In this document: one piece after another, positions 34,861-44,608 of the stretch
Position numbering within the stretch: the first letter of the stretch is position 1
Layout: each line of letters opens with the position of its first letter
Source of the DNA: Roseicyclus sp.
Lineage (GTDB): Bacteria > Pseudomonadota > Alphaproteobacteria > Rhodobacterales > Rhodobacteraceae
NCBI RefSeq assembly: GCF_018402035.1
Contig: NZ_JAGYJN010000004.1
Span: forward strand, 1 to 64,000
DNA: 64,000 nucleotides
Direction: 5' to 3'
The notes under the pieces: model-generated
The model's database searches: none
What the model was told of the DNA's origin: nothing
What the model saw: the letters and a program-made list of their open reading frames with translations, nothing else
Made by a program: the position numbers and the translations under genes

Positions 34861-35235
34861 CGCAGCGATGTTGCGCTTGGATACGGTTGCGACACCCGTA
34901 ACCGCGATCCATGCGCCGGGGTGCCAAGGCGACGATGTGTAACGCGTCCCGTGCTGTTGGGGCTGCTGATGCTGCGTCCCTCAGCTTTGGCAGGGTCGCG
35001 CAGATCTAGGGCGATGACCGCCCGCATCGCCTTGATGCAGATCATGCCACCTAGCGGCACCCTGCCCCCATCATACTTTACTTTCGATTGGAAAACGGGC
35101 ATAAGAACTGGGCTATCTCTACTCTATCGACCCCTGTCTTTCGCCGCGATGCGAAGCTTGTGCTCTCGATCTTGCATGGGTGACGCCGGGCTGCCGCATG
35201 GTGCGGGCAGCGTGTAACTGACAGGAGACACGGTT
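34861..35235. other. Intergenic region with cold-shock gene leader
   Basis: 375 bases between divergent genes. The right part must hold the csp promoter and its leader, since cold-shock mRNAs often have long structured leaders. A minus-strand frame of 81 codons (34857-35102) is not convincing. No RNA gene recognised. Confidence 0.5.
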
Positions 35236-35442
35236 ATGGCCACTGGCACCGTGAAATGGTTCAACACCACCAAAGGCTACGGCTTTATCGCTCCCGATGG
35301 CGGCGCGAAGGACGTATTCGTCCATATCTCGGGCGTCGAGCGCTCGGGCCTGACGGGTCTTGCCGACAACCAGAAGGTCAAATTCGACCTTGAAAAAGGC
35401 CGTGATGGCCGCGAAAGCGCCGTGAACATCGAACTGATGTAA
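35236..35442 (+). CDS. cspA: Cold-shock protein, CspA family
   Basis: 68-residue OB-fold single-stranded nucleic-acid chaperone with the RNA-binding motifs KGYGFIAPD (RNP1-like) and DVFVHIS (RNP2). Strong ribosome site ACAGGAGA before the ATG. Monocistronic with its own terminator. Family membership is certain; the exact paralogue name is not. Confidence 0.95.
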   Translation: MATGTVKWFNTTKGYGFIAPDGGAKDVFVHISGVERSGLTGLADNQKVKFDLEKGRDGRESAVNIELM

Positions 35443-35463
35443 TCTCGGATCGCTTCGATTGGA

Positions 35464-35490
35464 AAAGGGCGCCCAGCGGTGCCCTTTTTT
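35464..35490 (+). terminator. Rho-independent terminator of cspA
   Basis: AAAGGGC (35464-35470) pairs with GCCCTTT (35481-35487) across a ten-base loop and runs into a T tract, 21 bases after the stop codon. Confidence 0.8.
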
Positions 35491-35511
35491 CATGCGTCGG
35501 GCGTGTCGGGT

Positions 35512-36090
35512 TCACATGCTCCAGCCATGCACATGCACCTCGCGCCCTGAATGGCCTTGTAAGATCTTGACGGCCAGATCGCGATGCGCGGCGTCACGCA
35601 ACCGCACCCAAAGCAACATGCCCCCATGCTCGAGCTGGGATGCGTAATTGCGCTGATGCGGCAGCGCCGCGCGCCGGGCCAGCAAGACCCCCAACACCGC
35701 CGCAGGCGTTCCGCCAATGGCAATGGCCGCGATAGAGGCCGCCAAGGTACTGGCCGGCCCCAGCATCGCCGCCATCGCGATCATTGATCCGATATAAAAG
35801 AAACCGCCCGCGATACTGCCCTCAAGTGCACCGATGGCATCCTCCGAGACAAAGGCCGCGCGCGGTGCCTTTGGATCATCGGCCAGCTCATCAGCCCGCC
35901 AATACGCGCGGCCCAACTTCTGTTCCAGCACATCTTGGCGGGCCAAAAGGCTGATATCATGCCGGCTAAAGCCCAAGGTGCGCAGATCATAAATCGCCGC
36001 GTGAAGGTCGTCGCGCCGGTCGAAAATGGCTACCGCCTCGGGGATGTCGATCACCTGCATCCGCTGCGGCGCTGGTTCGGTCTGATCCAT
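35512..36090 (-). CDS. Glycine-rich membrane stress-type protein
   Basis: 192 residues from the ATG at 36090 (AGGAG upstream). The N-terminal half is a small alpha/beta domain (AVAIFDRRDDLHAAIYDLRTLGF) like those of general stress proteins that detect neighbouring domains. The centre has two glycine-rich hydrophobic helices (GSIAGGFFYIGSMIAMAAML, IAAIAIGGTPAAVLGVLL) resembling glycine-zipper membrane inserts. The C-terminal strand-helix repeats the first domain. Function unknown. Confidence 0.7.
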   Translation of the reverse strand: MDQTEPAPQRMQVIDIPEAVAIFDRRDDLHAAIYDLRTLGFSRHDISLLARQDVLEQKLGRAYWRADELADDPKAPRAAFVSEDAIGALEGSIAGGFFYIGSMIAMAAMLGPASTLAASIAAIAIGGTPAAVLGVLLARRAALPHQRNYASQLEHGGMLLWVRLRDAAHRDLAVKILQGHSGREVHVHGWSM

Positions 36091-36243
36091 GGATGATCTC
36101 CTTGGCAGGCAACGATGTGCTGCCAAGCTTATTGGCATCGCGTCGCGCCCGGGTTGACGGGGGTCAATCGACGGGGCCGCCCAGCGCCCAGCTTGCGACA
36201 TGTCAAGCCTAGCCGTGGCACCCTGTGCCAATCTGGCAAGGTC

Positions 36244-36960
36244 ATGACCAACACCCACCCCATCGTGTTTCGTACCGAAGGCCTGAGCAAGGTCTATGAG
36301 ACAGGCACACTCAAGGTGCATGCCCTCGCGGGTGTCGATCTTCAGCTTTACGGCGGTGAGTTCACGGTGCTGCTTGGCCCCTCAGGGTCGGGCAAATCGA
36401 CCTTGCTCAATATTCTGGGCGGGCTTGATCACGCCAGCGCAGGGCGGGTGTGGTTTCGCGATCTGGAGTTGACCGGTTTGAGCGAGCGCGCGCTGACGCG
36501 CTACCGGCGCGGCCATGTGGGCTTTGTGTTTCAGTTCTACAATCTCGTCGCCTCGCTCAGCGCGCGCGAGAATGTGCAACTGGTCACCGATGTCGCTATC
36601 GATCCGATGGCCCCTGACGAGGCATTGGACCGTGTCGGCCTCAGCCCGCGGGCCGATCACTTTCCGGCGGAACTCTCGGGCGGCGAGCAGCAGCGCGTCG
36701 CCATCGCACGCGCTATCGCCAAACGCCCTGAGGTGCTGTTGTGTGACGAACCCACAGGCGCGCTCGACAGCAAAACCGGGACAGCCGTGCTCGACGCGCT
36801 CAAACAGATCAACGAGACGATGGGGACGACGACCGTGGTGATCACCCATAACGCCGCGATCCGCGGCATGGCGCATCGCGTGATCCGCTTTGCCGATGGC
36901 AAGATCGCTGATGTCACGGTCAACCAGACGCGCCTCGCCCCGCAAGATATCAGCTGGTAG
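36244..36960 (+). CDS. ABC transporter ATPase, MacB/LolD type
   Basis: 238 residues from the ATG at 36244. Walker [10 protein letters not shown] (45-53), the signature [14 protein letters not shown], and Walker [13 protein letters not shown]. The sequence belongs to the MacB/LolD/DevA class that powers type VII (mechanotransmission) ABC systems. The next two genes supply the FtsX-like permease and a membrane-fusion protein, with gaps of five and four bases, so this is a three-gene operon. Confidence 0.94.
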   Translation: MTNTHPIVFRTEGLSKVYETGTLKVHALAGVDLQLYGGEFTVLLGPSGSGKSTLLNILGGLDHASAGRVWFRDLELTGLSERALTRYRRGHVGFVFQFYNLVASLSARENVQLVTDVAIDPMAPDEALDRVGLSPRADHFPAELSGGEQQRVAIARAIAKRPEVLLCDEPTGALDSKTGTAVLDALKQINETMGTTTVVITHNAAIRGMAHRVIRFADGKIADVTVNQTRLAPQDISW

Positions 36961-36965
36961 ACGCG

Positions 36966-39323
36966 ATGAAGGCGCTCGATCTCAAGCTCATGCGCGATTT
37001 TCAGCGGCTTTGGGTGCAAGGTGTGGCGATTGACGTTGTGCTGGCCTGTGGTGTGGCGATCTTGTTGACGGCCTTTGGCATGCACCGCGCCTTGGTCGAT
37101 ACACGCGATGCCTATTACGAGCGCAACCGTTTCGCCGATATCTTTGCCGAGGCGCGCCGCGCACCGCTTAGCCTATTGGAAGAGATCCGCGCCATCCCCG
37201 GCCTGCGCATGCTTGAGGCCCGGGTGCAGGGCATGGCCGTGCTGGACCTGCCGGACCGCGACGCGGTGGCGATGGGCCGGCTTTTGGCCTGGCCCGAGGA
37301 TGGCGCGCCGCTCTTGAACCTGCCGATCTTGCGCAGCGGCACCCCCCCTGAACGCCCGGGCGAAGTGATGATCTCCGATGCCTTCGCAAAGGCCAACGGC
37401 TTTGTCCCCGGCGATGTGTTTTCGGCCAATATCAATGGGAAAGCCCGCGACCTGACGATTACGGGCACCGCCGTCAGCCCCGAGTTTATCTATACCATCG
37501 GGCCCGGCGCGCTGATGCCCGACAATGCCGGCTTTGGCATTTTGTGGCTGACACAGGCCGATATCGCAAGCGCCTTCGACATGGTCGGCGCGTTTAACCA
37601 CCTTGCCCTGCGCTTGGGCATCGATGCGGTACCAGCCGATGTGATCGAGGCACTTGACCAGCTTCTCGATCCTTACGGCGGGCGGGGCGCTTATGGGCGC
37701 GACAGCCAGATCAGCGATGCCTTCGTCGCGGCCGAGATCGACCAACTGCGCGCCATGGCCATGGTGGTGCCGCCGGTGTTTTTCGCGATCGCAGCCTTTC
37801 TGGTCGGCATGGTGATGAGCCGCATCGTGACGCTAGAGCGTGCCGAGATCGGGCTGCTCAAGGCCTTGGGCTATGGCGATGGGCAGATCGCGCTGCATTA
37901 CCTGTTACTGGCTGGCATGATCGCAGGGCTTGGCGTCGCACTTGGCTGGGTGGCGGGCAGCATCCTTGCCCGTGCCATGGCGGGGCAATACGCGCAGTTC
38001 TTCGATTTCCCCTATCTGATCTTCCATGTGCCGGGATGGGTCTATGCGATGTCGGCCTTGGCCGGGCTTGCCAGTACACTGGTGGGCGCGCTGCGTGCGG
38101 CGCTGATCGCCGCCCGCTTGCCGCCCGCCATCGCGATGCAGCCACCCGCGCCCCCGGTCTTTCGCAAAACAGGCATCGACCGCGCCATGGCCGCGCTGCG
38201 GCTGCGCCAGACCACCACAATGGTTTTGCGCAGCTTGATCCGCTGGCCGCTGCGCAGCGCGCTGACGGCTGTGGGACTGGGGGCTGCCACCGCATCGGTC
38301 ATCGCGGCCGGCTTCATGTTCGGCGCGCTTGACCGGATCATCGATCTGGCCTTCAACCAGACCTACCGCCAAGATGCTGCGATTTTGCTCAGCGCCGAGC
38401 TCCCCATCAGTGCCTTGGTCGATATCCGCCGCTTGCCCGGTGTCATGCAAGCCGAGGCGCAGCAATTTCACCCCGCCACCTTGCGCCGCGGGCCGCGCGA
38501 GAAACGCGTCTCGATCGAGGCGCGCCCCTATGGCGCCGAACTCAGCCGCGTGATCGGGGCTGACGGCACCGCCATCGAACCACCGCCGGGGGGTATTTTG
38601 CTCTCTGACCGGCTTGCAGCCCAGCTTGAGGCAGGGGTGGGCGACAGGCTTTGGGTCAGTTTTCACACAGGCCAGCGCGAAACCCATGAAATGGTCGTTG
38701 CAGGCCTCATCGAACAGTATTTCGGCCTTGGGGCCTATGTTGAGATGGGGCATCTCGACCAGTTGTTTCGGCGCAGCCCACAGATGTCGGTCGCCAATAT
38801 CTTGTATGATCCCGCCATGCTGCCTGATTTGCAGCGCGCATTGCACGCGACGCCCCTGCTTGGCGGTGTGATCGAGATGACCGAGAACCGCCAAAGCTTT
38901 CAAGAGACCATCAGCGAGAATGTGGTGGTGGTAAACGGTGTCTATGCGGTGATCGCGGTGCTGATCACCATTGGCGTGGCTTATAATGCGGCGCGCATCC
39001 AGCTTTCCGAGCGCGCGCGCGAATTGGCGAGCCTGCGCATCATCGGCTTCTCGCGCGCCGAGGTCAGCCTTGTGCTGATAGGCGAGACGATGTTGATCGC
39101 GCTCGTCGCCCAACCCTTGGGCTGGCTGATGGGCGCGCTGATCGCTGCGGCCTTGGCGCGTGGCTTTAGCTCCGATATTTACGCCATCCCGCTTGTGCTG
39201 GCCCCTGCCGATTTCGCGCGCGCCAGCCTTGTGGTGCTTGGCGCAAGCCTAGCATCGGTTCTGATCGTGCGGCGACGGATCGACCGGATGGATCTGGTCG
39301 CTGTCATGAAAACAAGGGAATGA
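36966..39323 (+). CDS. FtsX-type ABC permease, double domain
   Basis: 785 residues with two FtsX-like units in one chain: a helix near the N-terminus, a periplasmic domain (about 50-260), three helices near 265-390 (FAIAAFLVGMVMSRIV and following), a second N-side helix near 430-460, a second periplasmic domain, and three final helices (VYAVIAVLITIGVAYNAARIQ, VLIGETMLIALVAQPLGWLMGAL, RASLVVLGASLASVLIV). Such double permeases usually move lipids or lipoproteins, or act with an adaptor to export compounds. Substrate unknown. Confidence 0.9.
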   Translation: MKALDLKLMRDFQRLWVQGVAIDVVLACGVAILLTAFGMHRALVDTRDAYYERNRFADIFAEARRAPLSLLEEIRAIPGLRMLEARVQGMAVLDLPDRDAVAMGRLLAWPEDGAPLLNLPILRSGTPPERPGEVMISDAFAKANGFVPGDVFSANINGKARDLTITGTAVSPEFIYTIGPGALMPDNAGFGILWLTQADIASAFDMVGAFNHLALRLGIDAVPADVIEALDQLLDPYGGRGAYGRDSQISDAFVAAEIDQLRAMAMVVPPVFFAIAAFLVGMVMSRIVTLERAEIGLLKALGYGDGQIALHYLLLAGMIAGLGVALGWVAGSILARAMAGQYAQFFDFPYLIFHVPGWVYAMSALAGLASTLVGALRAALIAARLPPAIAMQPPAPPVFRKTGIDRAMAALRLRQTTTMVLRSLIRWPLRSALTAVGLGAATASVIAAGFMFGALDRIIDLAFNQTYRQDAAILLSAELPISALVDIRRLPGVMQAEAQQFHPATLRRGPREKRVSIEARPYGAELSRVIGADGTAIEPPPGGILLSDRLAAQLEAGVGDRLWVSFHTGQRETHEMVVAGLIEQYFGLGAYVEMGHLDQLFRRSPQMSVANILYDPAMLPDLQRALHATPLLGGVIEMTENRQSFQETISENVVVVNGVYAVIAVLITIGVAYNAARIQLSERARELASLRIIGFSRAEVSLVLIGETMLIALVAQPLGWLMGALIAAALARGFSSDIYAIPLVLAPADFARASLVVLGASLASVLIVRRRIDRMDLVAVMKTRE

Positions 39324-39327
39324 CGCA

Positions 39328-40536
39328 ATGACCTTCACACATCGAGGGATTGGCCTTGGGCTGGCCGGGATGGGATTATTGGCGTTGCTGGGCTTTGTCG
39401 CCTTACGCACTGATCCGGTGCCCGTCGACCTGTTCACCGTCACCGCAGCGCCGATGCGCATCACCATCGACGCCGATGGCCAGACGCGCATCCGCGAAAT
39501 CTTCGAGGTGGCCGCCCCTATCGCGGGGACCGCGCGCCGCGCGCCTGTCGCGGTGGGCGACAGGGTGCAAGCCGGGCAAAGCATCGTGGCGCGGGTCGAA
39601 CCAGCCGCGCCTGCACTTTTGGATTGGCGCAGCCGAACCGAGGCCGAAGCCGCCGTCGCCGAAGCGATGGCGGCCTATGATTTGGCCCGCGCCGAACTCG
39701 CCCGCGCCGAGGAAGATACCCGCTTTGCCACGCTACAGCGCGATCGCACCCGCGCATTGCTCGAACGCGGGGTGGCCGCCTTGACCCAGATGGAAACCGT
39801 CAGTCAACAGCTCGCGCTGGCCGAGGCCGCCTTGCAAGCCGCGCAAGCGCGCAGCGCCATGGCGCAAGGCCATCTGGACCGCGCGCGCGCCGCGCTTCTC
39901 GCGCCAACCGCCGGCCACGCCCCCGAAAGCTGCTGTGTCGAACTGACCGCGCCCAGCGATGGGGTCGTATTGTCCATCGCCACGATTAGTGAACACCCTG
40001 CGCCGCTCGGCGCGCCCTTGGTCAGTATCGGCGATCCCAGCGACCTCGAAATCGTCGCCGATCTATTGTCAGCTGATGCAGTAGGCCTTCGTCCAGGCAC
40101 GGCCGCGCTGGTCGAGCGATGGGGTGGACCGGACCCGCTCATGGCGGTGCTGGACCGGATCGAACCCTTGGCTGAGACCCGCGTCTCGGCACTGGGCATT
40201 TCAGAGCAACGGGTCGATGGCATCTTTCAGATCACCACATCGCCCGCCGCCCGGGCGGGCCTTGGGCATGGCTTCGCGGTCTTCTTGCGCATCATCGCTT
40301 GGGAAAGCGACAGCGCGCTGCAAGTGCCGCTAGGCGCGCTTTTCCGCCGCGAGGAAGGCTGGGCGGTCTTTATCGTCGAAGATGGGCGTGCGCGTGAAAG
40401 GGCGATCGCCATCGGCCAACGCGGCACTCGCATGGCGCAAGTGCTGGCGGGGCTCAGCGAAGGAGAGATCATCATCACCCACCCCGGCGCAGCCGTACGC
40501 GACGGTGTGGCCGTGGTGGATCGGCGTAACCTCTAG
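39328..40536 (+). CDS. Periplasmic adaptor (membrane-fusion) protein
   Basis: 402 residues with an N-terminal membrane anchor (about 7-27), a lipoyl-like half (VGDRVQAGQSIVARV), an alpha-helical hairpin rich in Ala and Glu (about 105-190), and the second lipoyl half with beta-barrel domain (ELTAPSDGVVLSIATISEHPAPLGAPLVSI). It would link the permease to an outer-membrane channel, as in MacA or DevB. No TolC-like gene is adjacent. Confidence 0.9.
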   Translation: MTFTHRGIGLGLAGMGLLALLGFVALRTDPVPVDLFTVTAAPMRITIDADGQTRIREIFEVAAPIAGTARRAPVAVGDRVQAGQSIVARVEPAAPALLDWRSRTEAEAAVAEAMAAYDLARAELARAEEDTRFATLQRDRTRALLERGVAALTQMETVSQQLALAEAALQAAQARSAMAQGHLDRARAALLAPTAGHAPESCCVELTAPSDGVVLSIATISEHPAPLGAPLVSIGDPSDLEIVADLLSADAVGLRPGTAALVERWGGPDPLMAVLDRIEPLAETRVSALGISEQRVDGIFQITTSPAARAGLGHGFAVFLRIIAWESDSALQVPLGALFRREEGWAVFIVEDGRARERAIAIGQRGTRMAQVLAGLSEGEIIITHPGAAVRDGVAVVDRRNL

Positions 40537-40596
40537 GGGCGCGGCCACGCGGCTAGAAAACCGCGTCTGGGGCGAGTTTTCGAAAACCCGCCTGCC

Positions 40597-40800
40597 CTAG
40601 ATCAACGGCAGCGCGCGGCGCACCAGATCGTCAAGCTCGGCCTCATGAGACTTGGCCTGATCCTTGAGCGCCGCGCGCATCTCTGGCCCCCAAAAATCCT
40701 TGAGATGGGCCGCGACACGCTCGGCCTGATCGCGACCGGGCTGGGTCTTGAAAAAGCTCGCGATCTGGTTGGCCATGCGAATAAGCTTGTCATGCGACAT
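40597..40800 (-). CDS. fdsD: Formate dehydrogenase delta subunit FdsD
   Basis: 67 residues from the ATG at 40800. The pattern LIRMANQIASFFKTQPG and the block AERVAAHLKDFWGPEMRAAL is the FdsD family, needed for maturation of the soluble NAD-dependent formate dehydrogenase. Last gene of fdsGBACD; it begins inside the fdhD end. Confidence 0.9.
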   Translation of the reverse strand: MSHDKLIRMANQIASFFKTQPGRDQAERVAAHLKDFWGPEMRAALKDQAKSHEAELDDLVRRALPLI

Positions 40801-41599
40801 CGACGTTTCCTCCAAGGATCCGTTCGGGATGGGTAAAAATCTCGATCCTTCCGCCGCGTGCGAAGCCAGCCACGCTCAACCCCGCATCCTCGGCCAAGCG
40901 CAAGGCCTGCGCCGTGGGTGCCGAGGCGGCCAAAAGCACGCCACAGCCCGCGATCACCGCCTTTTGCACCAGTTCGACCGATACCCGGCTGGTCAAAACA
41001 ATGGCACCGCTGGCCGGGTCGATGTCGGCGGCAAGCAAGGCCCCGATCAGCTTGTCGAGCGCGTTGTGACGGCCCACATCCTCGCGCGCGCAGATGATCC
41101 CTTGGCCCGGCACCAAGAACCCCGCCGCATGCACCGCATGGGTCAGATCGTGCAACGGTTGATGGGCGCGCAAGCCCTCAACCGCCTCTGCTGCTTCGGC
41201 CCAATCAAGCCGCAACGCGCAATCCAATCGCGGCAGATCGCGCATCGCCTGTTCCAGACTGTCGATCCCGCAGAGCCCACAGCCCACGGGCCCCATCATC
41301 ATGCGCCGCCTTGCGCCCAAAGCATCGGCTGCCTCCTGCGCGATCCAAAGCCGCGCCTCGATCCCTTGGGGCAATTCGACCAATTCGATCTGCGCGATCT
41401 GATCGGGGCTGGCATAGCCTTCGGTAAAGGCAAAGCCGCGCGCGAAATCTTCCAGATCGGTGGGGCTGCACATCATCACCGCTTGGGTCGAGCCGTTACA
41501 GGTCACTGCCACCGCCACCTCTTCGGGAAGCGAGCGCGCAATCTCACGCGCGCCCTCCGGCCCCAAGGCGCGCGCCGATATGGAGCGGCTGGCCCTCAT
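40790..41599 (-). CDS. fdhD: Formate dehydrogenase sulfurtransferase FdhD/FdsC
   Basis: Transfers sulphur to the molybdenum cofactor bound for formate dehydrogenase. 269 residues from the ATG at 41599 (overlapping the fdsA stop). It has the catalytic cysteine motif CGLCG in GPVGCGLCGIDSLEQ, and the family blocks GIICAREDVGRHNALDKLIG and LTSRVSVELVQKA. It takes the fdsC position in the operon. Confidence 0.94.
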   Translation of the reverse strand: MRASRSISARALGPEGAREIARSLPEEVAVAVTCNGSTQAVMMCSPTDLEDFARGFAFTEGYASPDQIAQIELVELPQGIEARLWIAQEAADALGARRRMMMGPVGCGLCGIDSLEQAMRDLPRLDCALRLDWAEAAEAVEGLRAHQPLHDLTHAVHAAGFLVPGQGIICAREDVGRHNALDKLIGALLAADIDPASGAIVLTSRVSVELVQKAVIAGCGVLLAASAPTAQALRLAEDAGLSVAGFARGGRIEIFTHPERILGGNVDVA

Positions 41600-44508
41600 T
41601 CCGCCGCCGGCAAGATGCGCCGCGACAGGCGTGCCTGTTCCTCGTAGCTTTCTTGCCAATCCGTCGGCCCGTTCGACAGCCCCACCTGCACCGCCGTCAC
41701 CTTGTATTCCGGGCAATTCGTCGCCCAATCGGAAAAATCGGTGGTGATCACATTGGCCTGTGTCGTGGGGTGGTGAAAGGTCGTGTAAACCACGCCGGGG
41801 CTAACCCGATCCGTCAGATGCGCGCGCAAAGATGTCTCGCCCGAGCGCGAGCCAAGCTTGACCCAATCGCCCTCTTTCACGCCGCGCACTTCGGCATCAT
41901 GGGGGTGGATTTCCAACACATCCTCGGAATGCCAGATGGTGTTTTCCGTCCGCCGCGTTTGCGCGCCGACATTGTATTGGCTCAGAATACGCCCCGTCGT
42001 CAAAAGCAGCGGGAAACGCGGCCCGGTCCGTTCCTCGGTCGCGATATATTCGGTGACGATGAACCGCCCCTTGCCGCGCACGAAGCCATCGACATGCATG
42101 ATGGGAGAGCCTTCAGGATTGGCATCATTACAGGGCCACTGCACCGATCCCTTTTCCTCCAGCATCGCGTAATCGACATTGGCAAAACCGGGGGTGGTGG
42201 CCGCGATCTCTTCCATGATCTGGGACGGATGGGTGTAATGCCACAAGGGCCGCCCTTCTGCTTCCAGCATCGCATTGGCCAGCATCTGGGTAATCTCCCA
42301 ATCGGCATAGCCATTGCGCGGTGCCATCACCTTGCGCACGCGGTTGATACGGCGTTCGGCATTGGTGAAGGTGCCGTCTTTCTCAAGGAAGGTGGAGCCG
42401 GGCAAGAACACATGGGCGTAATTCGCCGTCTCGTTCAGGAACAGATCATGGACGATGACGCATTCCATCGCCGCAAGCCCCGCCGCGACATGGCGTGTGT
42501 CGGGATCGGATTGCAAGATATCCTCACCCTGACAATAGAGCCCCTTGAACTGACCTGACACGGCGGCGTCGAGCATGTTGGGAATACGCAAGCCCGGCTC
42601 TGGGTCGATCGTGACCCCCCAAGCGCCCTCGAAAATCGCGCGCACCTCGGCGCCTTTCACATGGCGATAGCCCGGCAATTCATGCGGGAACGACCCCATG
42701 TCGCAGGAACCCTGCACGTTGTTCTGACCGCGGAGCGGGTTCACCCCCACACCCTCACGCCCGATATTGCCGGTCATCATCGCAAGATTGGCAATCGCCA
42801 TCACGGTGGTCGAGCCTTGGGAATGCTCGGTCACACCCAGCCCATAGTAGATCGCGCCATTGCCGCCCTTGGCGTAAAGCCGGGCCGCCGCGCGCAACTC
42901 CTCCGCCGCAACGCCGGTCAAGATCTCGGTCATCTCGGGGGAATGGCGGACATCGCTGATGAACTCGACGTATTCTTGGAACTCGTCCCAATCGCAGCGG
43001 GTGCGGATAAAGCCCTCGTCAAACAGCCCCTCGGTCACGATCACATGCGCTAGGGCGGTCACGACCGCCACATTGGTGCCGGGGCGCAGGGCCAAATGAT
43101 GGGCGGCCTCGATATGGGGCGTTTTCACCAGATCGATCCGACGCGGGTCGATCACGATCAGCTTGGCACCAGCCCGCAGCCGTTTCTTAAGGCGCGAAGC
43201 AAAGACCGGGTGCCCATCGGTCGGGTTGGCCCCGATCACGACGACCACATCGGCCTCGGCCACAGAATCGAAATTCTGCGTGCCGGCGCTCGTGCCGAAT
43301 GTCTGGCCCAAACCATAGCCCGTCGGCGAATGGCAGACCCGCGCGCAAGTGTCGGTGTTGTTGTTCAAAAACACCGCCCGCGTCAGCTTTTGAACCAGAT
43401 AGGTTTCTTCATTGGTGCAGCGCGACGAGGTAATTACCCCCACCGATTTGCGCCCATACTTAGCCTGAATGCCCCGCATCTTGGCGCTCGCAAACCCCAG
43501 CGCCTCCTCCCAACTCACCTCGCGCCACGGCTGGTCGATAGTCTCGCGGATCATGGGCTTGAGGATGCGATCACTATGCGTGGCATAACCATAGGCAAAC
43601 CGCCCCTTGACGCAGCTATGCCCGCGATTGGCCGCGCCATGCTTATAGGGCGTCATGCGCACCAATTCGTCACCGTTCAGCTCTGCCTTGAATGAACAGC
43701 CCACCCCGCAATAGGCGCAAGTGGTGATGACCGAGCGCGTCGGCGTGCCCAGTGCGATGACCGATTTCTCCTGCAAGGTCGCGGTCGGGCAGGCCTGCAC
43801 ACAAGCCCCGCAACTCACGCAATCAGATGCCATGAAATCGTCGCCAACACCGCCCGCCGACACGCGGCTTTCAAACCCGCGCCCCTCGATGGTCAGCGCG
43901 AATGTGCCCTGAACCTCCTCGCAGGCCCGCACACAGCGGTTGCACACGATGCATTTGGCCGGATCATAGGTGAAATAGGGGTTGCTGTCGTCCTTGGCGA
44001 TCCATTCGGGATTGGCGATGCCACTTGTGTCGCGCGCCGCGAAATGGGTGCGCATGCCCCCCTCGGGTGCCTCAAAGCGCTGATCGCGCAGGCCCACCAC
44101 CCCCGCCATATCCTGCAACTCGCAATCGCCATTTGCACTGCAAGTCAGGCAATCGAGCGGATGGTCCGAAATATAAAGCTCCATCACACCCTTGCGGATA
44201 CGCTTGACCTGCTCGGATTGGGTTTTCACCACCATCCCCGCCGCCACCGGCGTGGTGCAGGAGGCGGGCGTGCCGCGCCGCCCCTCGATCTCAACGACGC
44301 ATAAGCGGCACGAGCCGAACGCCTCCAGATTGTCGCTGGCGCAAAGCTTTGGCACGGCAATGCCCGCGATGGCCGCGGCCCGCATGACCGATGTGCCCTC
44401 GGGCACGGTGACCTCAAAGCCATCGATCATCAAGCTGACGGCCGCACCCTGTTTGGCAGGCGTGCCCATATCGCGATCATCGCCCCAGGGAATGATGAAG
44501 TCTTTCAT
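41596..44508 (-). CDS. fdsA: NAD-dependent formate dehydrogenase alpha subunit FdsA
   Basis: Catalytic Mo/W-bis-MGD subunit that oxidises formate to CO2. 970 residues from the ATG at 44508. It has an N-terminal NuoG-like [2Fe-2S] domain (GSCRLCVVEIEG), His-ligated and 4Fe-4S clusters (DHPLDCLTCSANGDCELQD, CIVCNRCVRACEE, CVSCGACVQACP), then the molybdopterin domain with its own cluster (CAYCGVGC). The active-site residue is cysteine, in CARVCHSPTGYG, not selenocysteine. The order G-B-A-C-D matches Rhodobacter capsulatus. It is preceded by a 100-base spacer with a strong hairpin. Confidence 0.96.
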   Translation of the reverse strand: MKDFIIPWGDDRDMGTPAKQGAAVSLMIDGFEVTVPEGTSVMRAAAIAGIAVPKLCASDNLEAFGSCRLCVVEIEGRRGTPASCTTPVAAGMVVKTQSEQVKRIRKGVMELYISDHPLDCLTCSANGDCELQDMAGVVGLRDQRFEAPEGGMRTHFAARDTSGIANPEWIAKDDSNPYFTYDPAKCIVCNRCVRACEEVQGTFALTIEGRGFESRVSAGGVGDDFMASDCVSCGACVQACPTATLQEKSVIALGTPTRSVITTCAYCGVGCSFKAELNGDELVRMTPYKHGAANRGHSCVKGRFAYGYATHSDRILKPMIRETIDQPWREVSWEEALGFASAKMRGIQAKYGRKSVGVITSSRCTNEETYLVQKLTRAVFLNNNTDTCARVCHSPTGYGLGQTFGTSAGTQNFDSVAEADVVVVIGANPTDGHPVFASRLKKRLRAGAKLIVIDPRRIDLVKTPHIEAAHHLALRPGTNVAVVTALAHVIVTEGLFDEGFIRTRCDWDEFQEYVEFISDVRHSPEMTEILTGVAAEELRAAARLYAKGGNGAIYYGLGVTEHSQGSTTVMAIANLAMMTGNIGREGVGVNPLRGQNNVQGSCDMGSFPHELPGYRHVKGAEVRAIFEGAWGVTIDPEPGLRIPNMLDAAVSGQFKGLYCQGEDILQSDPDTRHVAAGLAAMECVIVHDLFLNETANYAHVFLPGSTFLEKDGTFTNAERRINRVRKVMAPRNGYADWEITQMLANAMLEAEGRPLWHYTHPSQIMEEIAATTPGFANVDYAMLEEKGSVQWPCNDANPEGSPIMHVDGFVRGKGRFIVTEYIATEERTGPRFPLLLTTGRILSQYNVGAQTRRTENTIWHSEDVLEIHPHDAEVRGVKEGDWVKLGSRSGETSLRAHLTDRVSPGVVYTTFHHPTTQANVITTDFSDWATNCPEYKVTAVQVGLSNGPTDWQESYEEQARLSRRILPAAE

Positions 44509-44530
44509 GGCGCTATAGCCTCCCTGCCCA

Positions 44531-44585
44531 TCTTTGCTTTCCAAATACTCCGGGGGGTTCGGGGGGCAGCGCCCCCCGCGGGTCG
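44531..44585. repeat. GC-rich inverted repeat between fdsB and fdsA
   Basis: In the 100-base fdsB-fdsA gap the sequence TTTGCTTTCCAAATACTC runs into a G tract and a seven-base-pair stem GGGGGGC (44561-44567) and GCCCCCC (44571-44577). I recall this type of module as a recurring intergenic element in Rhodobacterales genomes. It may act as an mRNA stabiliser or attenuator inside the operon. Confidence 0.6.
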
Positions 44586-44608
44586 ACGCCAAAGGCGGCG
44601 AAACACCC

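Noticed and set aside
34857..35102. Minus-strand 81-codon frame upstream of cspA
   Set aside because: No family features, overlaps likely promoter sequence and the start of the 34459 gene.
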